Position numbers and translations under genes: made by a program. 12,072 bases of DNA from Pleurotus djamor. Taxonomy: Eukaryota > Basidiomycota > Agaricomycetes > Agaricales > Pleurotaceae. The stretch lies in contig JAPEVF010001235.1 in assembly GCA_029747585.1 (NCBI GenBank), positions 1 through 12,072 of the forward strand, in the 5' to 3' direction. A model generated the notes under the pieces. The model did not search any database, was not told the origin of the DNA, and worked only from the letters and a program-made list of their open reading frames with translations. Below, one piece after another: positions 1 to 9,564 of this stretch. The stretch's first letter is position 1. Every line of letters begins with the position of its first letter.

Positions 1-818
1 CTCGATAGAAGGCCTTCACGCCTTCTGTCCGGTATATTGTAAGAGCCGCGTCCAGGGTATGTCGATATCGTACTTCTTCACGAGACTGGGTCTAGGGGAA
101 ACGAGATTTTGAGTGAACATGAACGGAGATGGACCTCGAAGAGTAATCACTGCACCATAAAGCGTGTTTTAATCACCCAAAGCGGATTGGTGCAGAATGT
201 ACTTGCCGCGCCGGCCGTCATTGCAGATAGTATGTGTAATGACCATGGATGTTCCCTCATGACCGGTTGATAGCCTTTAACCTGTGCTGCGGGGTACAGT
301 CGGTCGGGGGATTTAGTAACCTTCGGCGCGGCTGTTTGTAGGCCCAGTGGTGGTTCTCCGAAATATGACTTGATCCCATCGTAGACCGCGAAGTATATCG
401 CCCAGGTGGGTAGATACCCTAATATCGTAGGACCGAGTCCCCGATAAAGCCCACGAACGCCGTCGTATCTTAGGATACTCCTAAGAGTGTCTAAAAATCG
501 AAAATATAGGCGTTAATGCGTCGTACGACACCACCGAAGGACGCACCATAAATTCCTTCATACCCCTGTTGGCCCTGAATCAAACGTTGGGCTTGCAGTT
601 TCGTTTTGACGACATCCAACGGACAAGTAGCAACACTAGCAACAAGACCCCCACCAGCACCAGCTACCCTCGAAAATCCGCGAAAAGACCAAGCGATAAG
701 GCGATAATTCACTCGGTCGTGTGGCCAGCAAGACGAGGAAAAACTCACCAATCATACTATGAGCAGTCCATTTGGCCTTCCATTTGGACTTTGGCTTAGC
801 CTGCAGGCCAGATTGCAT
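1..818 (-). CDS. YIA6: Mitochondrial carrier, NAD+/nucleotide transporter type (5' part)
   Basis: Six-helix solute carrier of the inner mitochondrial membrane; the closest family I recognise is the yeast NAD+ transporter (YIA6/NDT1), which imports NAD+ into the matrix. Exons read 818..749, 663..535, 490..156 and 91..1 (open at the left edge), giving 208 residues. Repeat 1 has the carrier signature PLDVVK (residues 38-43) followed by TKLQAQ. Repeat 2 has NPLWVIKTRFM (168-178), where Trp replaces the usual acidic residue; this Trp form marks the NAD/FAD/pyrimidine-nucleotide/folate branch. GYLPTWAIYF in exon 3 also fits that branch. The third repeat lies outside the window. The 44-nt intron 534..491 has an unusual GTGGTG donor but gives the expected FDTLRSILRYDG join. 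The Met at 818 precedes a short basic head, so it is a plausible start. FAD or pyrimidine-nucleotide transport cannot be excluded. Confidence 0.92.
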
Positions 819-1060
819 AGCTCAGCCCCGCAAGCAGCGGGTCGGGGGCGCGGAGTCACTGGTGTTTCGAGCTTCAAAAAGTTCAGTTTTATCGTCGCAA
901 GAAGTTGTGTATGGGCGAAAGCAGAATTCCTGACTAAGTCCGGTTCTAGCCGAACATGGGCGCTTGATAGGCCTCCCCAAAACTATATTTGGCACCCGCG
1001 GTAGAAATGGAGCCTGGCCTTCGAGCGCTTACTGCAGTCTTTCCGTTCAACCTCCCCATC
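819..1060. promoter_or_regulatory. Shared divergent promoter region, carrier / NPC2
   Basis: These 242 bases separate the starts of two divergent genes, so they must hold both 5' ends. A TATATTT stretch at 984-990 lies about 70 bases before the NPC2 start codon and could act as its TATA element. I see no other clear site and no real ORF. An in-frame ATG at 1007 precedes the chosen NPC2 start. Confidence 0.45.
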
Positions 1061-1807
1061 ATGACCCGTTACGCGTTGTTCGTTTTCTCTGCTTTGGCTG
1101 CGTTGTCGGCGTACGCAAGCCCCGTCGACAATCAGGTCGCCCTGTCTGATGATTCTGTACACATTACCGAGTCATGGGAGTACTCCGACTGCGGTAAGCT
1201 CCTTTGCATGTGTTCTTCGAGCGTCATTTGACAAGTATTCGCAGGGCTCCCAACTGACCCAATACAAATCAAGTCCATTGAGGTCACCCCGAATCCACCA
1301 AAGCCTGGCGCGGAGATCACTGTCACCGTCAAGGCAGAGGCCACTGAGAGAGTAGAGGTGAGTCAAGAGCCTTACTGGCTTTGCACAACCAACTAACAGT
1401 GTACTTAGGAGGGAGCCTATGCCGAAGTCGCTGTGAAACTTGGTCGAATCACGATTTTGAAGAAATCGTTCGACCTTTGCGAAGAAGCGTGCGTCAAGCT
1501 CGCCTAGCTTCCATGCCAATATTTGTCCTGATAAGCTTCGTTCAACTAGGCGCAAGGCTGAAACCGACGTTCAGTGCCCTGTCGAGAAGGGCGATTATGA
1601 AGTCGTCCAAACCGTCCAACTCCCCAAGGAAATTCCTCCAGGTTCGTCACATTGCTGAACTTCACTAGAAGGAGCTTCTTATACCTTTCCATAGCCAAAG
1701 TCACCGTCCAGGTCAGAGGTTACACCGCGGACGATGATGATTTAGTTTGCCTCGACCTCAACGTTGATTTCAGAAAGCATCCTTTCTTCGCACCCATCGG
1801 CTGGTAG
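1061..1807 (+). CDS. NPC2: NPC2-like PG/PI (sterol) transfer protein, ML domain
   Basis: Small secreted or vacuolar lipid-binding protein; fungal members are annotated as phosphatidylglycerol/phosphatidylinositol transfer proteins and yeast Npc2 carries sterol in the vacuole lumen. Five exons (1061..1193, 1245..1357, 1409..1488, 1550..1641, 1695..1807) join to 176 residues, normal for the family. Residues 1-20 form a signal peptide (hydrophobic, ending SAYAS). The ML domain follows, with ITESWEYSDCG, IEVTPNPPKPG, EGAYAEVAVKLG, VQCPVEKGDY and a closing VCLDLNVDF. Four mature cysteines are at 44, 106, 118 and 158; by analogy with NPC2, C44-C158 and C106-C118 would pair, and the third NPC2 disulfide is absent. 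The start at 1061 is chosen because the signal peptide begins there; an in-frame ATG at 1007 would add 18 residues in front of it. Divergent from the carrier gene, convergent with the oxidoreductase. Confidence 0.95.
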
Positions 1808-2132
1808 AGACTGTCGCTTATGTCGTCTGTCCCGTCCATTTTTTGGAGTTTTGCCCGTTCTTCTATCATATGTCTCCTCTTGTACTACACTTTGTGAACA
1901 ATGGTTCCACTTTGACGTAAGCAGTCGGCCGTGCACTACATCGATGACTACTTACGTTCCGCCGGTGGTAAGATGCCGTTGGGGTAAAAGGTAAGCAAAT
2001 GAAGATGCGTAGCCATCCGTGGCCTCCGTGCTACGATACAAGTACATTGATGTGATGTGGGTTGAAATATACACGGAACCATATATGTTTAGTAAAGTCG
2101 CTCGTCCATGGATGCATGACTGTACGCCCCAC
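1808..2132. other. Convergent intergenic spacer
   Basis: Spacer between the stop of the NPC2 gene and the stop of the oxidoreductase. It should hold both 3' UTRs and poly(A) sites. It is rather AT-rich in places (for example 2068-2095) but I see no repeat, RNA gene or coding stretch. Confidence 0.6.
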
Positions 2133-3895
2133 CTAGTGGGATACCCCGTTGAGTTTCAGGTTCTGCACCTTCATCGCGGCCAGAGCCTCCAATCGTTCAT
2201 CCCTTGCGCGTTCACTAGCCTCCCTGACGGCCCAAGAAAGTTCGTAAGACTTACACGCATCTACACGATAAGTCAAATTCCGTCGAGACTAGAACACTTC
2301 AATTTGGCTGAGGAACCCACCTTCATACGAACTGAGGATGTCTGATTGATTACTATCAAGTGCCTCGCCGTTGTTACATTCTACCAAGTCAATGAAATTG
2401 GATATCTATGTAGGGACGAAGTTAACACAGTGATCACGGCCGCAGCTGAGAAGGCTGAAGAATAGACGTACCTCTGAAAAAAATGGGTCGTCATCTGGAA
2501 ACCTGAGCTTTTGTTCGTAGTCATCGCTGGGTGATCGAACAATTAACACTGGTTGGACGTAAGGATTGACAAGTCTATGGAGGCGTTGAGCATTGCAATG
2601 GGAAGAGAAAAAGTAGACTCACTTGAGCTGGTAACCGTCAGTGTATACTTCAAATTCGCAGCTATAGTTCGTTCCCTGGAGGGCAGCAATGTGTGTGAAG
2701 CTTCCAACCGCGCCATTCTCGTACTTCCTGGAGAGCACCATGCTCAGTCATTGAAAAACAAAGAAAATAACGGCAACAACCATACCAGGTGGCGGCGGTG
2801 ACCCGAGGTATCCTGTTCTCAGGAGCAATCTTACTCTCGTCAACCTTCATCTTCGACAACTTGCCAGCTTTCTCATCCCAATCAAGGGAGTGTGCAGAGA
2901 CCGTGGAGATATCAACCTCGCCGCCGAAGTATCTGGAGAGATCACAGAAATGTGTTCCCTGCTCGACAACGGGGCCTTGACTGAGAAGCGTCTGAGTAGG
3001 ACTTGGAAGCGGAGATGGAGGACGCGTACCTGCGGGACTTGTCCCACCAATCAGGTTTGTTAATAGCTTCGTATGCACAGGCATAGCGAGCGATAGTAGC
3101 CATGACGGTAAGGTCATTTTCCTCAATGATCTGCTTCATTTTCTGGACGGCCTTGAGGTATCGTAGCATGTACCTGCACGCCGCCGGCGAAGGGACGATT
3201 AGATGGCACGATTTAACAGTAAGGTAAAAAAAAGAGCGTACCCGACAGAACATACGGTGTTTGTCTGATGGACAATCTTGCCAATCTTGAAAACATCGTC
3301 CATTTCATGCAGAGGTCCAGTCGCGACAGGTTTCTCCACGAACATTGCAACTCCAGGGAAGTGTTTCAATATCTGCATCTCTATATCGCGTCCGGATTGC
3401 AAAGTACCACGGAATTGAGCTGGACTGCCCACGATGATGGCGCGAGGGGTGTCTTGGGGAGACATCGCTTGGACGAACTCATTTATAGTGCGAAATACGC
3501 GAGTATCCTGGTACGCGGAAACAACGAAACCTTCGCATTTCTGCGAAAGGACTGAGACGGCGCGTTCGACGTTTGGATCGATGATTGCAACAACTTTGAG
3601 CCGTCGACCGAGTTTGCTTGAAGTAAAACGGTGGGCAAAGGAAGTCATGAAAGGACCAAGTAGCTTACTGCTCAAGCCTAAAGGAATGATTCCAAGGGCC
3701 TTCATCGGAGCCTTTGAGCGCAAAAGTAAGTCAAATTGATCAAGAAGTAGATCAGTTAGCCGCTCACCAAACATGATGTTTCCTGCGCCAATGAACAAGA
3801 TCTTGAATTCGTCGCCTGAACCTCTAACATAGGTTGATCTAGGAAAACGTTAGGCAAATACGCGAAGGGGTAATAGAGCGAACGCGCTTGTCCAT
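2133..3895 (-). CDS. Gfo/Idh/MocA family NAD(P)-dependent oxidoreductase
   Basis: Predicted dehydrogenase of the glucose-fructose oxidoreductase/inositol dehydrogenase family; substrate unknown, probably a sugar or cyclitol, and no targeting signal is seen, so cytosolic. Exons read 3895..3862, 3815..3768, 3711..3669, 3616..3242, 3173..3030, 2980..2786, 2727..2623, 2574..2472, 2405..2321 and 2260..2133, giving 419 residues, normal size. The Rossmann motif ILFIGAGN is at 17-24, an acidic strand end at VVAIIDPN, the family EKP at 136-138 (Lys137 is the usual catalytic lysine) and the GxHxxD motif GTHFCD at 223-228 (His225, Asp228). The C-terminal alpha/beta domain runs from there (TAATWKYENGAVGSF onward). 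The tail after about residue 395 is charged (SERARDERLEAL). The second exon's acceptor is uncertain: one alternative adds two residues. The tiny 43-nt exon at 3711..3669 would be easily missed but restores GSDEGPWNHS. Confidence 0.93.
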
Positions 3896-4631
3896 CGGAA
3901 CGAGGTGCTTGGGATCGATGGATGGTCTCCTCGAAGAGAGAAGTGGTCTGGCCGCGTTCATTTGAGATAATCTTCTTTGGGCTAAGGCATGTTGGAAAGA
4001 CGGAAGAGTGTCCATTGTTCGTTACGTTAGGAGATCGACTGGGCGAGGGAGACTATATAACGATGATGGAGGAGCATGGCCTGCAAGATGAACCGGATGT
4101 GACGTCGACTAGGCGGCATCAAGACATCATGGCTGTCCGCTCCAATTTGCAGAACTCTGGCGAAGGTGCTCTTGGTGATTACGTGATTGCAGGTTGTGGA
4201 GACGAACTCCCCCAACGTGCCCTAACCTTTGCAGGCCGGTAAGTATTGCGATAGATGCGCCTATGTTCCCTATACTCAGATAAAAACTATGAATAACTAG
4301 CTCACGGTCTTACTGAATTGCGCGTATTGGATACCCCTCGAATTCGACCAAGTCTTTATACGAGGAATGAGTTGGACCCTCTCTTTGGCTACTCCACATG
4401 AAGAAGGTTGTACGCGACGACGGGATGCAGACTCAGAGAACTTGGTTGGAGCTTGGCTAAGATGGATGCTCGAGTCACGTGGAAACCTGACTCCTGAGTA
4501 CTGAGTACTGAGTCCTTGCTTCGAGTTGTTCCAAGTGCTCTGCCAACAGGCGGTGATGCATTGATGGCCGGACAAATGGTGTATGCGATTCAGTGGATAT
4601 GAAGGACAACTAGACTCCAAACTCCAGGAGT
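3896..4631. other. Intergenic region with a doubtful coding-like stretch
   Basis: 736 bases between the start of the oxidoreductase and the stop of the beta-prism gene, both on the minus strand. It must hold the oxidoreductase promoter. On the plus strand a GTAAGT donor-like site at 4240 and an AATAACTAG acceptor-like site ending at 4300 frame a 60-nt intron-like piece, followed by an open stretch 4301-4503 (67 codons) with ordinary-looking codons. I could not connect it in frame to a credible upstream exon, and it matches no family I know. It may be a small unrecognised gene, a decayed remnant, or chance. Confidence 0.3.
4495..4513. repeat. Short tandem repeat TGAGTAC
   Basis: Two full copies and a partial third of the heptamer TGAGTAC. 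The block is flanked by GACTC at 4489-4493 and ends in GAGTC at 4510-4514, so it could also fold as a small hairpin. It overlaps the end of the doubtful open stretch described around it. No function is apparent. Confidence 0.6.
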
Positions 4632-5210
4632 CTACGACGAGGTGGGAGTTGTGATAGAAGTAACAGTGTAAATAACGTGTAGGTAGTCACCACCACGACC
4701 CTTGTTGAGATCCTCAGATATCCGGTCGAACCCTAGTTGGGTAGCTTCCTGCTCTTTCATAGGACCAGCATCGTTGGACTTGCGATACAAAGCCATTGAG
4801 GTGATCTTCTTGTTATCTTCACGATTGCGGATGACGCTCAAGTAACGATATTTTCCACCCGCTCCTGCTGCGAGGTCAACTTGCCCCTCCTTTGACGAAT
4901 CGTCGATTTCAAGTTCCACGTAGGTCCCTGCGTCATTTGACGAGTTGGTGAACACAGGGACCAGATATACATATCTACGCGTAGAAGTCAAGCATGAGTA
5001 GGACGTTCGCGAAGGAAAAGATATCAAATACTGACTTTCCTCCGAAGCCACGGTTGACGTCGTGCTCGCCAATTTCGCTCAGGTCTCGGAGACAGTCGTT
5101 GGGTGGTTGCCACTTGTCCTGAATGACGACCTAATGGCGAAACTCAGTCTAGGTCAGTGGTTATAACCTGGATGTATGCTTACTTCGATATCCTTTACGA
5201 AGGTAGCCAT
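4632..5210 (-). CDS. Small three-motif protein, beta-prism/MABP-like
   Basis: Function unknown. Exons 5210..5184, 5130..5036 and 4974..4632 join to 154 residues with no signal peptide or membrane segment, so probably cytosolic. One motif recurs three times: DVNRGFGGKYVYL (33-45), DLAAGAGGKYRYL (74-86) and DLNKGRGGDYLHV (129-141). This D-[LV]-x-x-G-x-G-G-[KD]-Y pattern followed by an aromatic/aliphatic strand is what I know from MABP domains (beta-prism fold, membrane-associated in ESCRT-I MVB12 and DENN proteins). Three such motifs fit the pseudo-threefold symmetry of a beta-prism, so the whole chain may be one such domain. ITSMALYRK (98-106) resembles the strand before the motif in MABP domains. 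The first motif is split by an intron with a GTCAGT donor, but the join restores GGKYVYL exactly. A jacalin-like or other beta-prism lectin is the main alternative. The gene is certain; the fold assignment is moderate. Confidence 0.8.
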
Positions 5211-5290
5211 GTGGTGTCAACGGTGAATGTATGAGGCTTTGGGGTACGAAGGGGTCGAAATCCTGGGGCTGAGGTCTTTCAAGCTTAGAG

Positions 5291-5311
5291 CCTTTATATC
5301 CACACTATTGG
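5291..5311 (-). promoter_or_regulatory. TATA box and CCAAT box of the beta-prism gene
   Basis: On the minus strand TATAAAGG (5298..5291) lies about 80 bases before the start codon of the gene at 5210, and CCAAT (5311..5307) lies just beyond it. Both match the standard eukaryotic core elements and the spacing suits a 5' UTR of some 50 bases. Not experimentally supported. Confidence 0.45.
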
Positions 5312-5950
5312 ATAATCACGACACTAGATGGAGAAAGATGTTCTACCCATATATTCGAGAATAACACTCTTTATAGCATATCCGAACAGGCATCCGAATT
5401 GTCGCTACCGCTCACCACACGATGCTTCATTTCGACTGCAGCCGGTGGAGTTCCCAGCACTGAGGAGGCATAGTCTGAGTGCTGCCAGGTTGATTGACTT
5501 CGCTTGCGGTTCCTTCCTCGTATCATTGGCTATCGTTGGTAGATTATTCGTTTCCGCCGTGTGTAATGCGAACAACCAAGCTCGGTACCAGTTCACCAGC
5601 CTACAGAGGCAGGAGAGTGTCCCATGAGAAGAGAGGACATATGAAGATACATAGCCGTCCGCCGGGGAAAATGATGATCGCAGAAAACGCACAAAATGAA
5701 CGAAGGGGAAGCCAAGGTTCGACAAGTCCGCTGGCTTTCAAAGCTCAGTCTGGGTGTTGAAAGCCATGAATTTGCCCTCGTTGAGTCATCGGGCGACGTA
5801 ATTCGTCTTTGAGTTCTGGTTTGGGTGCCACCAGAGCCAGTTATTTCACAGAAGTTCAATTGGAAGGCAAACCATCGTCGAAATTCCAATTCGCCCGTAG
5901 GTGAACCTGGATAGCTACAGGATCCAGCGCTTGGAAGTACCCAGCGCATA

Positions 5951-5964
5951 GATAGATATTGATA
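5951..5964 (+). promoter_or_regulatory. Cluster of GATA cores upstream of URC1
   Basis: Three GATA cores occur within 14 bases (5951, 5955, 5961), about 190-205 bases before the URC1 start. The first, in context AGATAG, fits the HGATAR consensus of fungal nitrogen GATA factors (AreA/Nit2/Gln3 type). Nitrogen control of a uracil-degradation gene would make sense, but the link is inference. Confidence 0.3.
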
Positions 5965-6155
5965 CTTTGGGTGGCGAAGTAGCTGGAAGCCACACCAAAA
6001 CGTGAAGCATTGAAGTACGTATGTCGACGAGAAGAAATGATGGATAGACAGGCGCCAGGGTCAAGTCAGCGCTTACGTGAATTGCCTCGCCTCGGCCACA
6101 AGGCCCACTAACTCCAACACTGGTCTTGCGACAACCTTTCATCTCTACCACCACC

Positions 6156-8368
6156 ATGTCTTCAACATCGGACGCGGCATTAACCCAGATACTCGCGCAG
6201 CTGCAGGCCATCCAGGTCTCGCAGCAAACAATGCAAGCCAAGGTTCGTTTTCAATATGTTTCACTGTTATACGCCCGCTCTTGGGCCTACTGATTCTAAT
6301 CTGGAATCGTGACAGTTGGATGCGCTCGAGCAATCATCGGGACATGGGCATCACCACCACCATCAGCACCATGAGAGACCTGGTGTCGCAATCCATCAAA
6401 GATCCATTTCGGTGGAATCGACGCCCGTGGGCAGCCCCCCTGATTCGAAGCCTGTGCCATTGGCCACGACGATCACACCTGCGGCAGAACCACCCAAGAG
6501 CACGGCTACGTTGTCAGACAAGGAGAGGGAAAAGCTTCTCTACCCAGGACGCGTCCACTTGACAAGTGAGTAATACGCGGATCTTACCCCCACACCGATA
6601 GGGGCTCGCCGTCGTTTAGACTTTCATACTAACAACCATCGTAGCATACCCCGATCAGCATGGAAATACACCGTATCCATTGCAGTGGGGAGCAGCTACG
6701 GCTTCTGAACGTGGTCCAGTCATCTGTTCGCGTCTTCCGTCTTCTCTGAAACACCGAAATGCCATTGGTGCCCACTCCGGATCGTATTCGATCTATCGTG
6801 CCTTGGCTATCGCAATGGGCACGCTTTCGCCTACCCATCGACCGGATTTCAGCTTGACTGAGCCTCCTGTTGATATCCCCTACCAACCTGCCTGGTCCGA
6901 TCCAACCAAGATCGTCTCCTTCGATCCGTATGGTCATCTTATCCAACAGAAGTTCGCCAAAGAGCTTGAAGACAAGCTGGACATCCGTCCTAGCATCGCC
7001 GTCACCAAGGCGCACTTGAAGATGAGCGAACTGGACGAGGCTTTCAGGAAGGGTGACCTTGTTGTTGATGGTAAGATTGTTATGAAGAGTCGGCCGTTGT
7101 CGAATCCCGATGGAACGCCGAGTACGGCGGACAATGGGGTGGAGGTCTTCGTGAGCAAGGCTGCCGTCGAGCCCGTTTGGTATCTCCCTGGTGTCGCTGA
7201 GCGCTTCGGCATGTAGGCATTCTTTCCTTCCCTGATCTATCCCGGTGTGCTTACATGGATTCTAAAGCTCCGAAAGCCTCCTTCGTCGCGCACTATTCGA
7301 AGACACAGGAGGAATGTACCCCGAACTCATTACGCGCCCCGACATCAAGATATTCTTGCCGCCTATCGGCAATCTCACCGTGTATATCTGTCAGTTTTCA
7401 ATTGCATCATAGGCACAGCTCTTCAACTCAATTCTTTACATGGGGATAGTCGGTAACCCAGAGTATCTTTACGACGAGAGCAAGGAGCTCACCCTCCGAG
7501 TTCATGATGAATGTGAGTTCGGCAGTTGTGTCTCCCGGCCAAACCGGCTGATTCAAACGCGTTTTTCTGGGATGAATAGGCAATGGCTCTGATGTCTTCG
7601 GATCCGATATCTGCACATGCAAACCATACCTGACTTACGCCATTGAAGAATGTATCCGCGGAGCTCAGAAAGGTATTTATCGCTCGGGTTTCGCGGTGGC
7701 TCTTTCCATTTCCCTCATCATTTATTTTTAGGCGGTGTCGGTGTTGTCGTGTACTTCAGAAAGGAGGGTCGAGCTCTCGGCGAAGTCACCAAGTGAGTCT
7801 TTCGGTCCGTCCAGGTTGGACTGGACATCCTTAATGGCTCCTTGCTATAGATATCTCGTTTACAATCTCCGGAAACGTGGCGGCGACTCAGCTGACAAGT
7901 ACTTCAAGTCCACGGAACTTATCGCTGGTGTGAAGGATATGCGTTTCCAGGCTTTGATGCCTGACGTTCTCCACTGGCTTGGAATACGCAAGATCGACAG
8001 AATGGTGTCCATGAGTGACATGTCTGTTACTGTCGTTTTTCCTTCTTCATTGCCTCACTAACCTTCGATATCTGATCAGGAAATACGACGCGATCGTGAA
8101 GAGCGGAATACCCATCCTACACCGCTATGACATCCCTGGTATGTCACTATCCTGTTCCCTCCCTCACACTCCTGCTTCCGTCGCTTCTTCCTCCTTACTG
8201 ATCACAAACCTCCTTTGTTTCACCTGGCTAGACTACCTCATCCCGCCCGACTCTCGCGTGGAGATCGACGCCAAGATCGCGGCTGGCTACTTCTCCAGTA
8301 CCAAGAAACTGACAGAAGCCGATCTTGTGAAGACGGTTGGAAGGACTTGGGAGGAAACTGATCATTAG
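6156..8368 (+). CDS. URC1: URC1-type GTP cyclohydrolase II homologue (uracil catabolism)
   Basis: Member of the fungal/bacterial Urc1 group, needed to use uracil as nitrogen source by the URC pathway; related to GTP cyclohydrolase II but not the riboflavin enzyme. Exons 6156..6242, 6316..6565, 6645..7212, 7268..7389, 7450..7512, 7580..7672, 7732..7792, 7851..8021, 8080..8138 and 8232..8368 give 536 residues. Residues 1-35 are Gln-rich and helical; a His-rich patch follows (38-48). The GTP_CH_N domain fills the middle (HLTTYPDQHG, SGSYSIYRALA). The cyclohydrolase II domain has the zinc ligands in C-x10-C-x-C (Cys364, Cys375, Cys377), the YFRKEGRALG segment (402-411) and VKDMRF with Asp444/Arg446 at the place of the catalytic DxR. 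The start has the context CCACCATGTC. The exon 4 donor is GTCAGT; using it yields TVYIFGNPEYL as in the family. No other URC gene lies nearby. Confidence 0.95.
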
Positions 8369-8911
8369 TCTGTGCGTTTTCTGTAACTTTAGAATGCTTT
8401 TTCGGGAAAGTTGGATATTGGAGCATCATTCTTGAAGGTAATTTTGAGCTTAGTCGAGCCTTCGAGATTGATCATACGACGCCGAGGACTCCACAAAGTG
8501 ATAAGAACGGAGTGGCATTTGAGGGTTGTGTCTCGTCCAACCCCCAACATAGATTCAAGCCTGCTAAATACCCCTAGTCTCCTTGGTCACCCCTATCGAT
8601 GACACCATGCCATTACTTCTTGAAGCAGAAGTGGGCCACCCGATGGAAGAACCACATCAATGTGTGAAATATACGGTATGTAACAAGGACGGTGGCATAT
8701 GTAATAACCCCAAAGGCAAATCAGTAATCAATAATGGTACAGTTTGGTTTATGCTCTGTATCGGATCAGGGCATGTGGGGGAAGGGGGAAAGCATCGTGG
8801 CCATNAAAAATGCGTGCCCGGTAGCAAAATACTTATGGACAATTGGGTAGTATTATTCCAAGAAGCGTAAACGACAAGTGAAAGGAGGAGCCGAGAAGCG
8901 TGTAGGATGGT
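8369..8911. other. Convergent intergenic spacer with an ambiguous base
   Basis: 543 bases between the stops of URC1 and the endosulfine gene, expected to hold both 3' UTRs. An open frame on the plus strand (8583-8870) spans an unresolved base at 8805; its codons show no bias and it has no family resemblance. I see no RNA gene or mobile element. Confidence 0.55.
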
Positions 8912-9519
8912 TTACTCCGCAGTGACTGCAGGTTTCTCGACAGGGAGATCTGAAACAGGTTCCACAGGAGCATCCTCGGCGACCTCGTGGTGGGAGAGGC
9001 CACTCTCTTTGTTCACGGGACTTGTAGGGTTGGTGGGGGAGATGGAGAGTGTCTGATGACCGTTGCCACTTGGAGACGACGCATGCGGAATGCTGTTGCG
9101 ATGCCCAACGTCGAAGAAAGAAAAATGATACGGGAGCAAATTCGTCAGCAAAACGATCACCGCGGGTCATAAGATGACCGGTACGCACTTCTGAGGATTG
9201 GGAATGGCTGTACCGACGGTGGTCTGAGGAGCTACGCCAGCCTTTGAAAGAGCATAATCGCCAGAGTCAAAGTACTTCCGATCCTGCGATTGAACGTGAT
9301 CGTGAGGAATGGCTGGTGATAGAGGTGAAGATTCCGAATACCTTCTGCATCTTGGTAAGAACATTCTTGTGCGTAGGCAACTTTCCATAGAGACGGAAGA
9401 GCTTCTGCTCCTCCTCCGTCAATTTCTGCAAGAAACCAAAGATCAGCATCAATTGGATGACATCGGGATTGCGTGTGACTTACGCTGATGTCGACTTTGT
9501 TGCGCTTGGCTGGTAGCAT
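8912..9519 (-). CDS. igo1: Endosulfine family protein (Igo1/ENSA/ARPP19), PP2A-B55 inhibitor
   Basis: Small, mostly unfolded regulator. In yeast and animals the family is phosphorylated by Rim15/Greatwall on the Ser of FDSGDY and then inhibits PP2A-B55, driving entry into quiescence or mitosis; yeast Igo1/2 also protect stress mRNAs. Exons 9519..9484, 9425..9342, 9283..9189 and 9092..8912 join to 131 residues. The conserved LTEEEQKLFRLYGKLP helix is at 14-29 and the core KYFDSGDYALSKAG at 43-56, with Ser47 as the predicted phosphosite. IPNPQNIPHASSPSGNG follows, then a Ser/Pro/Glu-rich, poorly conserved tail rich in valine and glutamate (ending TAE). All key residues are present. A long pyrimidine tract lies just upstream of the start codon, as in many strongly expressed fungal genes. 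Confidence 0.96.
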
Positions 9520-9564
9520 GGTGGTAAGCGGATAAGCTCAAGGGCGGGTGTGTGCAAAAGGTAC

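Larger units (their letters stand above)
5211..6155. other. Divergent intergenic region, beta-prism gene / URC1
   Basis: 945 bases between two divergent start codons, the longest gene-free stretch in the window. It carries the TATA/CCAAT pair at its left end and three GATA cores at 5951-5964 nearer URC1. Open frames of up to about 118 codons occur on both strands but have no family resemblance and no consistent splice context, so I read no gene here. Confidence 0.55.

Noticed and set aside
1172..1555. 127-codon minus-strand open frame
   Set aside because: Antisense shadow of NPC2 exons 2 and 3.
2019..2345. 108-codon plus-strand open frame
   Set aside because: Most of it is antisense to the last two exons of the oxidoreductase, whose protein sequence is clearly conserved.
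3922..4242. 106-codon plus-strand open frame
   Set aside because: No family resemblance and it does not join in frame with the open stretch to its right; it overlies the promoter of the oxidoreductase.
5896..5909. Fourteen bases CGTAGGTGAACCTG identical to the 3' end region of 18S rRNA
   Set aside because: The match does not extend on either side, so it is not an rRNA gene or fragment; most likely chance.
5593..5949. 118-codon minus-strand open frame in the long divergent spacer
   Set aside because: Composition and sequence give no family signal and no supporting splice sites; treated as chance.
8583..8870. 95-codon open frame on the plus strand with cysteines
   Set aside because: It crosses an unresolved base, shows no codon bias, and lies between two convergent genes where 3' UTRs are expected.
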